64,000 bases of DNA from Acidobacteriota bacterium (GTDB taxonomy: Bacteria; Acidobacteriota; Thermoanaerobaculia; Multivoradales; Multivoraceae), in NCBI GenBank assembly GCA_026707545.1, contig JAPOWR010000001.1, positions 2,695,778 to 2,759,777 on the forward strand, in the 5' to 3' direction. The notes under the pieces were generated by a model. It had not been told where the DNA came from. It did not search any database and saw only the letters and a list, made by a program, of their open reading frames with translations. The translations under genes were made by a program, and so were the position numbers. Within the stretch, counting starts at the first letter, position 1. Each line of letters begins with the position of its first letter. Below, piece by piece: positions 7,786 through 17,410 of this stretch.

Positions 7786-9685
7786 GGCGGTGGCAGTCTT
7801 CCAACGTTTGCCCTCGACGGCAAGGACGCCACTCTTGACGACTGAATCCGCTTTCGCGCCGGCCCGTCCCGGGTCGCCGTCACCGCCCTGGCTCGCCGCA
7901 CTGCCGCCTCTGCTGGCCGGGCTGGCCATGAATTCCCTGGCGTCGCTCGAGCGCGATGCGCAGGTGGCGGCCGAAGGACGCTACATCGCCTTCGCCGCGA
8001 CCGCGGTCCTGCTCGCCGCCGCGGGCGCCGCCCGTCGGCCGCTGAGCGCTGCGGCCTTGGCGTTGCCCGTGCTGACCGTGGTGACCTTCGCGGCCGTACC
8101 GCCGGGCGGTCCGGGCCGCGCGGCCGCGGCGGGGGCCCTGCTCTGTCTCGGGCCCGCGGTGCTTCTCGTGGACAGTCTGCTCGCCCACCGAGTCGATCTG
8201 CTATCGCCGCCCGGTTCCCTGGAACCGGCACGTCTCCTGCGCCTGGGCGGCACCCTGCTGTCGGCGCTGATCGGACTCAACCTGCTCCTGCGGCAGGGGG
8301 AAATGCTGGACGGTGGGACGCTCCGACTGCTGGTCGTGCTCGTCGGCATTCCGGCCGTAGCGGCAGTCGTTCTGACGGCCCTGTTCGCCCGCTTGGGCGC
8401 CCCGGCTCTCGCGGGAACTGCCGCCCTCATCCTGGCCGCGGGCGGCCTCCGTTCGAATGTCGTCCTCGTGCTTGCCGCAGCAGCGCTGGCCGACGCGGCC
8501 GCGCGCGCGCTCAAGGAGCGATGGTCCGTCGCGGCAGCAGCGCTCGGGCTCGGCCTGACACTGGTTCTGGGACTCGTTCTCTTCCGTGAACCCGCCTTCG
8601 GAGTCCTGCTGGCAGCCATGGCGGCCGCTGTCGTCTGGCGCCGGTTCGCCTTCGCCATCGTCCTCGTGCTCGCCGGCGCCCTGGCCCTCGCCCTGCCGCC
8701 CACCGCAGTGGAGCCCTGGCCACTGGCGCTCGCCGGAGTGCCCTTGATCCTTCTCGCGGCGCCCAACCTGGTCGGTCGGGGCGACCTGCACACCGTGGCC
8801 ACCGCCGCACTGCTGACGGTCGCCGGCCTGCGCTTCCTGCCGCCCCAGCAGTCCCTCCTGGCAGCTATCGCGCTATGGACCATGTTGAGCGCGGCGCGAC
8901 CGCGCGGCGCATCCGCCGACGATCCTCCCCCTACGGGACCCTGGCAAGGTATCGGCCTGCGCGGCGACGCGGCTGTGTTCGGGTTCTGCTGGCAGGGCAG
9001 CCTGCTCGTGTTCGCCACGCTCTCGGCTACCTATCCGTGGCTCAGGGACGGGCATATCGACGATCGACTCAGTGCGCTTGGCCTCGATACCGCGTTCGAT
9101 CGCTGGCTCGGATTGGCCGTTCTGATCCTGATCGGGCGCGGCATCGGCGCGATCGTCAAGAGAGCACCGACGCCCCGGCCCCTCGTGCTGGCAGTAGGCG
9201 CCGTGGTGCTGACGTCGGCAGCGCTTGGCTCCTGGAGCGCATTCCTGCCCCGGCAGACGCTGCTCAGTTCGCCGAGGCAGGTGCTGACCGCGGATCAGCC
9301 GCTATGGGCGGCAGACGCGGGCGGCTGCGACACCCTCGTGCTCGATACGGCCGTGGCCCACGGCGGCGGCGTGGCTGTGGGTCAAACGGTTGCCCGCATC
9401 GGCGCGGAAGGGACCCGGCACACCCTCGACCTCAACCACGGCGATCACACGGGCGAGTGGTCGGCCCGCCAAAGCGGCACGGCGGCTGGAACCGGACCCT
9501 GGCTCCATTGGGTCACGACCGGCCCCGACGGGCCTTTCTTCGGGACCCGCTACCGCACGGAGGTCGACATCGCTCCACTCTGCGGACTCGGCAATCTGGT
9601 CCTCGTCCGCGATTCCGACCTCCCGACGGAGGTCGAGGTGATCCTCTTCCACGCACTGCACGTCGGCCGGGCCACCGGACCTTGA
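7784..9685 (+). CDS. Polytopic membrane protein of unknown function with C-terminal soluble domain
   Basis: About 633 residues from ATG 7784; the start is uncertain, and TTG 7838 would also work. Residues ~45-500 contain some 12-14 hydrophobic segments rich in Ala, Leu and Val. From about residue 505 a soluble segment follows ([19 protein letters not shown] ... [16 protein letters not shown] ... [20 protein letters not shown]) that looks beta-rich and probably faces the periplasm. I recognise no family; it lacks clear hallmarks of Wzx, Wzy or O-antigen ligases. It overlaps the next glycosyltransferase by four bases (TTGA) and heads the surface-glycan operon, so a role in making or exporting a cell-surface polymer is inferred from context only. 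ATG 7784 shares a CATG with the serS start. Confidence 0.75.
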   Translation: MAVAVFQRLPSTARTPLLTTESAFAPARPGSPSPPWLAALPPLLAGLAMNSLASLERDAQVAAEGRYIAFAATAVLLAAAGAARRPLSAAALALPVLTVVTFAAVPPGGPGRAAAAGALLCLGPAVLLVDSLLAHRVDLLSPPGSLEPARLLRLGGTLLSALIGLNLLLRQGEMLDGGTLRLLVVLVGIPAVAAVVLTALFARLGAPALAGTAALILAAGGLRSNVVLVLAAAALADAAARALKERWSVAAAALGLGLTLVLGLVLFREPAFGVLLAAMAAAVVWRRFAFAIVLVLAGALALALPPTAVEPWPLALAGVPLILLAAPNLVGRGDLHTVATAALLTVAGLRFLPPQQSLLAAIALWTMLSAARPRGASADDPPPTGPWQGIGLRGDAAVFGFCWQGSLLVFATLSATYPWLRDGHIDDRLSALGLDTAFDRWLGLAVLILIGRGIGAIVKRAPTPRPLVLAVGAVVLTSAALGSWSAFLPRQTLLSSPRQVLTADQPLWAADAGGCDTLVLDTAVAHGGGVAVGQTVARIGAEGTRHTLDLNHGDHTGEWSARQSGTAAGTGPWLHWVTTGPDGPFFGTRYRTEVDIAPLCGLGNLVLVRDSDLPTEVEVILFHALHVGRATGP

Positions 9686-10791
9686 CCGCCGGCTCGCCGG
9701 AGACAGCGGTACTCTCCTACGTCGTTCCGACGGTGGGCGGGCCGCCCCACCTCGCGGAGTGTCTCGAGTCGATCTACCGCGACGCGTCGGAGACAGCCGT
9801 CCCGGCCGAACTGATCGTCGTCTGGCAGCAGCCGGCCGCGCCCGCCACCGGCGCGGTGAACGACCCGTTTCGCGACCTCGCAGGGCGGCTCGCCGCCGAT
9901 CACACCGCCGCCTTCCGGCAAGCGCCGCGGATTGTGCAGTTCCCTCGACCGGCGGGATTCGCCCGGGCGGCCAATGCCGGCATCGCGGCCAGTCGGGGCC
10001 TCTGGATCGCGCTGGTGAACGACGACGCCGTGCTCGAAACCGGTTGGACGAGAGCGCTACTGGAGGCACTCGGGGCCTCCGCCGGGGCCGACCCGAAGGC
10101 CTCCTCCCACTTCCGGGTCGCGGCGGCCCAGGGGATCAATCTGTTTCCGGCCGAGTCCAGCGATGTAGCGCGGATCGACGGTGCCGGCCTGGCCTGGAAC
10201 AGCCGCTGGCAGGCGGTCCAGGTCGACCGCGGCGCATCCGCGCCGCCGCCCGGCGGGGCACCGACACCCGTGTACGGCGTGTCCGCGACCGCTACTCTCT
10301 ATCGCCGCGACGCTCTCGCCGCCGTCAGCCCGGGAAGCGGACAGCTCCGGCCCTTCAACGAGCGGCTCGACAGCTACTACGAGGACGTCGAACTCGCCGA
10401 TCGGCTGCGCCGGGCTTCGTATGGCGCGATGCTGGTGCCGGCGGCCCGCACTGAACACGCCGGCGCGTTGTCGAGCCGAGGGCGCCGCGCCGCCCGGCGG
10501 CGCGTTCGCCGCATCTACTGCAACCGGCTCCTGGTGCTGGCAGCCCGGCTCGGCAGGAGCTTCTGGCTTCGGCTGCCCCTGTTTCTCCTCCGGGACGCGG
10601 TCGACGTCTTCGGGGGACGGAAGGGCGAGCTGCCGGGCGATCCCCGACGGCCCGGCCCCCTCGACCTTCTGTTCGCGTGGTGCCGCGCGGTCCGGCTCCT
10701 GCCCCGCTTCGCGGGTTTCGGGCGCCCCCAGTCGACCTGGGCTCCCGCAGTCGACCCGGGTCCCGGAAACGACGGCGGAACCCTGCAATGA
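9682..10791 (+). CDS. Family 2 glycosyltransferase
   Basis: 369 residues from TTG 9682, whose codon overlaps the preceding stop as TTGA. The N-terminal GT-A fold is visible: VLSYVVPTVGGPPHLAECL, then FARAANAGIAAS and the metal-binding VNDDAVLE. LDSYYEDVELADRLRRASYG is the acceptor-side motif of rhamnosyltransferase-like GT2 enzymes. It probably transfers a sugar from a nucleotide donor to a lipid-linked glycan at the inner face of the membrane. Two more GT2 units follow immediately. Donor and acceptor cannot be told from sequence. The frame continues upstream inside the previous gene, but that part is a shadow. Confidence 0.88.
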   Translation: MTAGSPETAVLSYVVPTVGGPPHLAECLESIYRDASETAVPAELIVVWQQPAAPATGAVNDPFRDLAGRLAADHTAAFRQAPRIVQFPRPAGFARAANAGIAASRGLWIALVNDDAVLETGWTRALLEALGASAGADPKASSHFRVAAAQGINLFPAESSDVARIDGAGLAWNSRWQAVQVDRGASAPPPGGAPTPVYGVSATATLYRRDALAAVSPGSGQLRPFNERLDSYYEDVELADRLRRASYGAMLVPAARTEHAGALSSRGRRAARRRVRRIYCNRLLVLAARLGRSFWLRLPLFLLRDAVDVFGGRKGELPGDPRRPGPLDLLFAWCRAVRLLPRFAGFGRPQSTWAPAVDPGPGNDGGTLQ

Positions 10792-11693
10792 GCTGCTCTC
10801 CCATCCTGACCGCGGTGGCCCCGCACTGGCACGACGAGGACAACGTCGCGCTCCTCGCCCAGAGCTGGCCTCGCGACGAACGGTTCGAGCTGATCGTGAT
10901 CGACAACGGATCGGCTGAGAACCTGAGCGTTGTTCAGGCCGATCGGACAAACGTCAAAGTCCTCGATGTTGACCGGAACCTGGGCTTCGCCGCCGCGGTC
11001 AATCTCGGTGCGGCCAAGTCCGCGGGACCTCTTCTGCTGATTCTGAACACGGACGCCCGACCCGAGTTCGGGGCACTCGAGTCCCTGGTTCGGGGCATGG
11101 AGGAGCACCGGGAAGCAGCCGGCCTGGCGCCCCGGCTAGTGGACCAAGACGGTGTTTCGCAGGCCGGCTGGCAGTTGCGCAGGCTCCCCGACCTGGGCAT
11201 GCTGCTCGGCTATTGCTGCTTCGTGGAAGCCAGGGCGTTGCCCGAGCCTCCAGCCGGAACGCCGGTCGAGCAGCCCGCGGCCTGCGCCCTGCTGCTTCGA
11301 CGCAACGCCTTCGACGCCGCCGGGCGGATGGATGAGGCGTTCTGGCCCGCCTGGTTCGAGGACGTCGACCTCGCACGGCGCCTCCAAGCAAGGGGCGCGA
11401 CGATCCGCTACTGGCCCGACGCTCTCTTCCGGCATGGCCTCGGCGCCTCCGTACCGCGTCTCGGTTACGGCCCCTTCCTGCTCGCCTACTACGGCAACCT
11501 GGACCGGTACGCCCGCAAGCACCACGGCCGGGGCGCCGCTCTGCTGCTGCGCGCCGTGCTGGCTGGTGCGGCGCTGCTCCGCGTTCTGCTGCTGCCGCTT
11601 CGCTGTCCGCGGCGAGCCCGCAACCGCCGGGACGCCTGCGCCGGACTCGGTCACCTCGCGGTCGCGGCCGCTTCGGGTTGGAGAAGCCGGTGA
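10788..11693 (+). CDS. Family 2 glycosyltransferase
   Basis: 301 residues from ATG 10788, overlapping the previous gene by ATGA. The GT2 motifs are FELIVIDNGSAE, DRNLGFAAAVNLGA, the DXD-like LNTDARP and PAWFEDVDLARRLQ. The C-terminus is hydrophobic and basic (RAVLAGAALLRVLLLPLR), suggesting membrane attachment. The motif set is that of rhamnosyl/GalNAc-type GT2 enzymes of O-antigen and exopolysaccharide loci. It is part of the same rightward operon, the next start overlapping it by GTGA. Confidence 0.88.
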   Translation: MSCSPILTAVAPHWHDEDNVALLAQSWPRDERFELIVIDNGSAENLSVVQADRTNVKVLDVDRNLGFAAAVNLGAAKSAGPLLLILNTDARPEFGALESLVRGMEEHREAAGLAPRLVDQDGVSQAGWQLRRLPDLGMLLGYCCFVEARALPEPPAGTPVEQPAACALLLRRNAFDAAGRMDEAFWPAWFEDVDLARRLQARGATIRYWPDALFRHGLGASVPRLGYGPFLLAYYGNLDRYARKHHGRGAALLLRAVLAGAALLRVLLLPLRCPRRARNRRDACAGLGHLAVAAASGWRSR

Positions 11694-13837
11694 GCAGCCG
11701 AGCGACTCACACCCACGCGGTTCTTGCGATCTGCACCGTCACCTGGAACGACGCAGAAAACCTGCCGCGGTTCTTCGAGGCGCTCGCAGGGCTCCAGGGG
11801 CCCCCGTTCCGGCTGGTCGCCGTTGACAACGCGAGCACGGACAGCACGGTGGAGTCGCTGCGCGAGCACGCCGCAACGGCCAGCTTCCCGGTAGAGATGA
11901 TCGTTCTCGACGAGAACACCGGCTTCGCCGGCGGCCTGAACCGGGCGCTCGACAGCGCCTTCGAGAGCGACCCCCGCCCCGACTGGGTGCTCAGCCTGAA
12001 CGCGGACGCCTGGCCCGCGCCCGACTACGCGATGCGCCTGATCGAGAGTCTCCACCGGTTCACGAACGAGAAGCGCCCCGTCGGTGCAGCAACAGGACGG
12101 CTGTTGAGGGCAGATACGGAGGAGACGATCGACGCCTGCGGCATGGCGATCACACGAAGCTGGCGCCACGTCGATCGCGGCTCGGACCAGATCGACCGCG
12201 GCCAGTATCCGGCGACGGAGCGGGTGTTCGGGGGCACCGGCGCCGCCACCCTGTTCCTGAGCGCCGCGCTGCGCGACGCCGCTGTCGCGGGCCGGATCCT
12301 CGACGACGACTTCCACTCCTATCGGGAGGACGCGGAACTCTGCTTCCGACTACGGGAACGGGGCTGGGAGGTGCTCTACGAACCCCGGGCCCGCGCTCTC
12401 CACGGTCGCGTCAACCTCCCCCATCGGCGCCGTCAGATGTCGAGAGAGGTCAACTTCCACTCACTGAAGAACCGGTACCTGCTGCAGCTCTACCATCGGG
12501 GCCTGGCCGATCTCCCACGCACGCTTCTTGCGACTTCGGTCCGGGAACTCGGCATCCTCGCCTACGTGCTGCTGCGCGAGCCCTCGTCATTGGCCGCCTA
12601 TCCCTGGCTCTGGCGCAACCGTCGTCGCCTCCTCGAGCGGCGCCGCATGATCCGCTCCCGCCGCCGGGTGCCGCCACGCACGACGGCGCGCTGGTTCGGA
12701 CGGACCTCCCTTCCGATGGCCCCGGAGCGGCCACGAATCCTGATCATCGGCAGCCGCGGCATTCCCGCTGCCTACAGCGGCTACGAGACGATGATCGAGG
12801 CATTGGCGCCCCGTCTGGCGGAGCGCGGCTGGCCGGTCACCGTCTACTGTCGGAGCCACTATGTCGACCGCCGGCTCCGCTCGCATCGCGGCGTCGATCT
12901 GGTCGTGCTGCCGACGCTGCGCACGAAGTACGGAGACACTCCCGTCCACACCCTGTTGTCCTGCCTCCACGCCGCCCTGTGGGCCCGCGGCGCTCGCGCC
13001 GCGCTGGTCGTCAACGGCGCGAACGCGATCTTTCTGCCTCTGCTCTGGCCAAGGCGCCTCAGAACCGCCCTGCACGTAGACGGAATCGAGAAGCGCAGGG
13101 CCAAGTGGGGCTGGCCGGGACGCCTCGTGTACTCCGTCTCCGAACGTCTGGCCTGCCTGCTGCCGGGCACGACGGTCAGTGACGCGGAAGTCATCGCCGA
13201 TCACTACCGCGAACTCTACGGCCGCGAGACGACAATGATCCGCTACGGCGTCGAGCCGCGACCCATCGTCTCTCACCCTGTCCTGAAGGAGCTGGGACTC
13301 GAACCCCGGCGCTACTTTCTCTACGTCAGCCGCTTCGAACCGGAGAACAACCCGCATCGCGTCGTCGCGGCCTACGCCCGGGCAGGCGGCCACCTGCCCC
13401 TGGTCATGGTCGGCGACGCGCCCTACGCGTCGACCTTCATCGCGAAGATGAAGAGGAACGCCGACCCGCGCGTGCGCTTTCCCGGCGCCGTGTACGGCGA
13501 CCGCTACCGAGGGCTCCTGTCCTCCGCGCTAGCGACCGTGCACGCCACCGAAGTCGGTGGCACCCATCCCGCCCTGGTCGAGGCGATGGGCTACGGCAAC
13601 TGCGTGCTGGTCAACGACGAGCCGGCCAACCGGGAAACCGCCGGCGAGGCCGCCATCTACTTCGATGTGCGGGATCAGCCCTCGCTGACGGCCGCCTTCG
13701 AGAAGGCCGCCGGCGACCCGACTCGGGCCCGTCTGCTGGGTGAACGGGCGGCTCGCCGCGCGGCGTCGGAGTTCAACTGGGACCGGGTCACGGACCAGTA
13801 CGAGGAGCTCTTCCGGCGGCTCTGCCAAGGAGGCTGA
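11690..13837 (+). CDS. Bifunctional glycosyltransferase: GT2 domain fused to GT4 domain
   Basis: 715 residues from GTG 11690, which overlaps the previous stop (GTGA). Residues ~10-300 are a GT2 unit (AICTVTWNDAENLP, VAVDNASTDST, LNADAWPAP, DDFHSYREDAELCFRL). After a basic linker, residues ~343-715 form a second complete enzyme: RILIIGSRGIPAAYSGYETM begins a DUF1972/GT4-type domain, with FLYVSRFEPENNPHRVV and a late VGGTHPALVEAMGYGN donor-binding segment. The second part resembles WcaH/rhamnosyltransferase-like GT4 enzymes that are normally separate proteins. The fusion probably adds two successive sugars. Met343 (ATG 12716) could serve as an internal start for the GT4 half. Confidence 0.9.
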   Translation: MSSRATHTHAVLAICTVTWNDAENLPRFFEALAGLQGPPFRLVAVDNASTDSTVESLREHAATASFPVEMIVLDENTGFAGGLNRALDSAFESDPRPDWVLSLNADAWPAPDYAMRLIESLHRFTNEKRPVGAATGRLLRADTEETIDACGMAITRSWRHVDRGSDQIDRGQYPATERVFGGTGAATLFLSAALRDAAVAGRILDDDFHSYREDAELCFRLRERGWEVLYEPRARALHGRVNLPHRRRQMSREVNFHSLKNRYLLQLYHRGLADLPRTLLATSVRELGILAYVLLREPSSLAAYPWLWRNRRRLLERRRMIRSRRRVPPRTTARWFGRTSLPMAPERPRILIIGSRGIPAAYSGYETMIEALAPRLAERGWPVTVYCRSHYVDRRLRSHRGVDLVVLPTLRTKYGDTPVHTLLSCLHAALWARGARAALVVNGANAIFLPLLWPRRLRTALHVDGIEKRRAKWGWPGRLVYSVSERLACLLPGTTVSDAEVIADHYRELYGRETTMIRYGVEPRPIVSHPVLKELGLEPRRYFLYVSRFEPENNPHRVVAAYARAGGHLPLVMVGDAPYASTFIAKMKRNADPRVRFPGAVYGDRYRGLLSSALATVHATEVGGTHPALVEAMGYGNCVLVNDEPANRETAGEAAIYFDVRDQPSLTAAFEKAAGDPTRARLLGERAARRAASEFNWDRVTDQYEELFRRLCQGG

Positions 13838-13933
13838 TCAGGGGCGCGGCTGCGACGCGGCAAGCGCCTTCACGGCAAACGGCGGCGTAGACGGTTAGAC
13901 TCCCAAACCGGGAGTGCTCCCAGACTCCGAACC

Positions 13934-15373
13934 ATGTTGAAACAGCGCATTCGGCTGCAAGCCGCCCTGGTTCTCGCACTCGACCTGTCGCTCGTGGCGG
14001 CCGCGTTCTTTCTCGCCTACGCGATCCGCAGCTGGCTGTTTCCACAGGTGCTGCCAGGTCTCTTTCCCCGTCCGCTCTATCCGCTGAGCGACCATTTGCC
14101 ACTGCTGCCGCTCGCGCTCCTGACCTGGATGGCGCCCCTGATCGCCACCCGGCGCTACCGATCTCATCGCACCGCCGACCTGAGGACCGAGGCGACCGCG
14201 ATTCTCAAGGTGACAGCCGCGGCGACCCTCCTGATCCTGTTCGCCGTCTTCGTCCTCCAACTGGACCAGATCCTGCTGCAGGACCGCCTCAGCCGCACCT
14301 GGCTGATTCTCTTCTCCGGCCTCTCCTGCGTGCTGCTGCTGGCCGAGAAGATCGCTATGCGCATTCTCGCCCGTGACCTCCGCCAGCACGGTCTCAACCA
14401 GCGGGCCGTGCTCATCGCGGGCACCCCGGAGGCGGCCCGGCAACTCGCCGAGTCGATCGAAGATCACTCCTACTGGGGCCTCAGGATCGTCGGCCTGATC
14501 CACACCGACGGGAGCAGGCCCGCCAACACCGCGCGACCCGTGTGGGGAGGCGTCGACGACATCCTGCGCATCGTCTCCGAGCACGTGGTCGACGATGTGT
14601 TCTTCGCCGTCACTCCCAACGAGCTACCCGCGCTTCAGCAGATCTTCGAAGCGCTGCAGGAGCAGGGCATCCAGACCCGCATCGCGCTCGATCTCCTCCC
14701 GCCCACCCACAGCCAGGTTCAACTCGACTCGTTTGCCGGACGACCCGTGGTCACTCTGTCGCCCGCGCCTTCCAGCCTTCCCCTTCTGGCGTTCAAGCGC
14801 TCCTACGACATCTGCCTCGGTGTCGTCCTGCTGGCGATCAGCCTGCCCGTGATGCTCGTGCTGGCACTGCTGATCAAGATCACTTCGTCCGGCTCGGTGC
14901 TGTACCGGCAAACGCGCTGCGGGCTGAACGGCCGCCGGTTCACCATGTACAAGCTCCGCACCATGGTTGCTGACGCCGATGCCAGGCGCGGCGAGCTGAA
15001 GCACTTGAACACGATGGGCGGCCCGGCGTTCAAGATGGACCGCGACCCGCGGATCACACCCCTCGGGCACTACCTGCGCAAGTTCAGTCTCGACGAACTC
15101 CCGCAGTTCTGGAACGTCGTGCGCGGAGACATGAGCATCGTCGGCCCACGGCCTCTCGAGGAAAAGGAACCGTACACGAGGCGGCAGCGACGTCGACTGT
15201 CGATGAAGCCGGGCATCACCTGTCTCTGGCAGGTCAGCGGCCGGAGCGACCTGGACTTCGACCGCTGGATGGAACTCGACCTGGAGTACATCGACACTTG
15301 GTCGCCCACGCTCGACTTCAAGATCATGTTGAAGACGATCCCGGCGGTGCTGAGCCGCCGCGGCGCTTCCTGA
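13934..15373 (+). CDS. Polyprenyl-phosphate sugar-phosphate transferase (WcaJ/WbaP-type)
   Basis: 479 residues. Four or five membrane segments lie in the first ~120 residues, followed by a CoA-binding-like Rossmann segment (~150-270; NQRAVLIAGTPEAARQLAE, VDDVFFAV). The catalytic bacterial sugar transferase domain runs from ~288 (FKRSYDICLGVVLLAISLP ... LYRQTRCGLNGRRFTMYKLRTM ... LRKFSLDELPQFWNVVRGDMSIVGPRP ... KPGITCLWQVSGRS). Such enzymes load the first sugar-1-phosphate onto undecaprenyl phosphate and so start repeat-unit assembly, which fits the three glycosyltransferase units upstream. A GGGAG-TG-CTCCC hairpin and a TAGACT box (13896-13901) lie in the 96-base gap before the start, so it may have its own promoter. 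Confidence 0.93.
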   Translation: MLKQRIRLQAALVLALDLSLVAAAFFLAYAIRSWLFPQVLPGLFPRPLYPLSDHLPLLPLALLTWMAPLIATRRYRSHRTADLRTEATAILKVTAAATLLILFAVFVLQLDQILLQDRLSRTWLILFSGLSCVLLLAEKIAMRILARDLRQHGLNQRAVLIAGTPEAARQLAESIEDHSYWGLRIVGLIHTDGSRPANTARPVWGGVDDILRIVSEHVVDDVFFAVTPNELPALQQIFEALQEQGIQTRIALDLLPPTHSQVQLDSFAGRPVVTLSPAPSSLPLLAFKRSYDICLGVVLLAISLPVMLVLALLIKITSSGSVLYRQTRCGLNGRRFTMYKLRTMVADADARRGELKHLNTMGGPAFKMDRDPRITPLGHYLRKFSLDELPQFWNVVRGDMSIVGPRPLEEKEPYTRRQRRRLSMKPGITCLWQVSGRSDLDFDRWMELDLEYIDTWSPTLDFKIMLKTIPAVLSRRGAS

Positions 15374-15374
15374 G

Positions 15375-16127
15375 TCAGCTCAGAACGGGGAGCGCGTTGC
15401 CGCCGCGGCCCGACCAGGATCCTTCACGGCCCGGCCGGCGGCGGCGATAGTCGTCGTCCTCGTACGCCAGGCAGCACAGGAGCCTGCCGCACTGTCCGGA
15501 GATCTTGGACGGGTTCAGGCTCAGACCCTGGCGTTTCGCCATCTGGATCGAGATCGGCCTGAAGTCGTCGATCCAGGTGGAACAGCACAGCGTCCTGCCG
15601 CAGATGCCGACGCCGCCCAACAGCCGCGCCTCGTCCCGCGGCCCGACATGAACGAGCCGCACCCGCGTCTTGAAGCGGGCCTTCAGATCGCGCAGCAACT
15701 GCCGGAAATCGACCCGCCGGTCGGCGGTGAAGTAGAACGTCGCGTGGCGTCCATCCAGGCTGAAGTCGACTCGCGAGACCTTCATCTCCAGGCTGAGCGC
15801 CCGCGCGCGCTCACGGCAGAACGCCTTGCCGCGCACCTCGTTGGACAGTTGCCGCTCTCTCGCCGCTCGATCGGCATCGTCGGCCCGGCGTAGCAGCGGC
15901 CGGGCGCTCGACTTCTGGCACGGCTTGAATACCGGCATGGGCGACTTCTCGACCCGGCCGTAGGCCGGCCCCGGCTTCATCGACACGATCACCTCGTCGC
16001 CACGGGCCAGCAGTTCGCCTCCCGTACGGCACAGGGTGAGGTTCGTCTCGTCGCCGAACCGTACGCCGACGAACGTGTCCTCCACCGCCGTCGACTGACC
16101 GGCAAAGCTGCAGCCACCGCAACTCAA
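15375..16127 (-). CDS. PSP1 domain protein, RicT/YaaT-like
   Basis: 250 residues. An N-terminal CGGCSFAG is followed by a PSP1 C-terminal domain with LRDLKARFKTRVRLVHVGPRDEARLLGG. The paired cysteine motifs GICGRTLCCSTW and CGRLLCCLAYED are those that bind an Fe-S cluster in RicT. RicT-like proteins in Bacillus form a complex that affects RNase Y and RNA maturation; outside Firmicutes the role is unclear. The ATG overlaps the purD stop by ATGA, so it is the last gene of an ispH-purD-PSP1 operon. Its stop lies two bases from that of the convergent sugar transferase. Confidence 0.9.
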   Translation of the reverse strand: MSCGGCSFAGQSTAVEDTFVGVRFGDETNLTLCRTGGELLARGDEVIVSMKPGPAYGRVEKSPMPVFKPCQKSSARPLLRRADDADRAARERQLSNEVRGKAFCRERARALSLEMKVSRVDFSLDGRHATFYFTADRRVDFRQLLRDLKARFKTRVRLVHVGPRDEARLLGGVGICGRTLCCSTWIDDFRPISIQMAKRQGLSLNPSKISGQCGRLLCCLAYEDDDYRRRRPGREGSWSGRGGNALPVLS

Positions 16128-17410
16128 GACAGGCCAGCCCCTGACGCGAGCACGCGCCGGCCGATATCCGAACGCATCGCCTTGGCCGGCCAGTTGATCC
16201 GGTCCGCGCCTTCGTAGGCGCGGGAAAGCGCCTGACCGAGGTCCTCGCCGACCGCGCAGACGTTCAGGACCCGCCCACCTGTGGCGATGACCTCGCCATT
16301 CCGGCGAGCCGTACCGGCGTGGAAGACGACGACACCCTCGCAGGCCCGGGCGGCTTCGATCCCTTCGATCACGTCTCCCGAGGCCGCCTCCCCCGGGTAA
16401 CCGTGGTTGGCCAGTACGAGGCAGGCCGAAGCGCCGGCGCGGAAGGCGAGTTCAGAGCGTCCGAAGTCGCCTTCGGCGCCGGCGGCAAACAGGTCGACCG
16501 GATCCTCCTCCAGCCGCAGCAGCAGCGCCTGCGCCTCCGGATCGCCGAGCCGGACGTTGAACTCGAGCACCTGGGGACCGTCCGGACTCATCATCAGGCC
16601 CGCGTAGAGCACGCCGGAAAACGGCGTACCGTCGGCGGCCATGCCAGCCACCGTGCGTTCCATCACGTCGTTCATGATGTCCTCGACCTGCGCCTCGGAG
16701 ACGATTCCCGCCGGGCTGTGGGCGCCCATGCCGCCGGTGTTCGGGCCGGCGTCGTCGTCACCGATCCGCTTGTAGTCCTTTGACGTCGCCAGCGGCAACA
16801 CCCGCCGGCCGTCGCAGAACCCGATGAAGGACACCTCCTCGCCGAGCACGAAGGGTTCGACCAGGACGCGGGCGCCGGCCGAACCGAAGCGCCGGTCGAC
16901 GAAGAACACGTCCAGGGCGGCCTCCAGTTCCTCCGGCGAAGACACGATCAGCACGCCCTTGCCGGCAGCAAGCCCATCGGCCTTGAGCACCGCCCGCGGT
17001 CCGAAACGCGTCGCGGCCCGCCCGGCGCTCTCCCGGTCTTCCGCGACCACGAAGTCGGAGGTCGGCACGCCGTGCCGGTGCATGAACTCCTTGGCGAAGA
17101 CCTTTGAGCTCTCCAGCCGCGCGGCGGCGCGCGAGGGGCCGAAGATACGCAGGCCGCGCTCTCGAAACGCGTCCACGACGCCGAGGGACAGCGGCAGTTC
17201 GGGGCCGACGACGGTGAGGTCGATACCACGTTCGGCCGCGAATCCGGCGAGCCCCAGGGTGTCCGAAACGTCGATGGCGACGCTCTCGCCGCACTCCTCG
17301 GTACCCGGGCTGCCCGGAGCACAGTAGAGTTCCGTCCCCGGCGCCCGCGCGCGGATGAGCCAGCAGAGGGCGTGCTCCCGGCCGCCGTTGCCGATCACCA
17401 GGACCCTCAA
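16124..17410 (-). CDS. purD: Phosphoribosylamine-glycine ligase
   Basis: 428 residues from TTG 17410 (LRVLVIGNGGREHAL), which overlaps the ispH stop as TTGA. The ATP-grasp fold is intact: RVLVIGNGGREHALCW at the N-terminus, VLKADGLAAGKGV in the ATP-binding loop, TGGMGAHSPAG and VLEFNVRLGDPEAQ for metal and substrate. It makes glycinamide ribonucleotide, the second step of de novo purine synthesis, in the cytoplasm. Length is normal (~430). The open frame extends about 116 codons further upstream inside ispH, but the family begins at this TTG. Confidence 0.95.
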   Translation of the reverse strand: MRVLVIGNGGREHALCWLIRARAPGTELYCAPGSPGTEECGESVAIDVSDTLGLAGFAAERGIDLTVVGPELPLSLGVVDAFRERGLRIFGPSRAAARLESSKVFAKEFMHRHGVPTSDFVVAEDRESAGRAATRFGPRAVLKADGLAAGKGVLIVSSPEELEAALDVFFVDRRFGSAGARVLVEPFVLGEEVSFIGFCDGRRVLPLATSKDYKRIGDDDAGPNTGGMGAHSPAGIVSEAQVEDIMNDVMERTVAGMAADGTPFSGVLYAGLMMSPDGPQVLEFNVRLGDPEAQALLLRLEEDPVDLFAAGAEGDFGRSELAFRAGASACLVLANHGYPGEAASGDVIEGIEAARACEGVVVFHAGTARRNGEVIATGGRVLNVCAVGEDLGQALSRAYEGADRINWPAKAMRSDIGRRVLASGAGLS

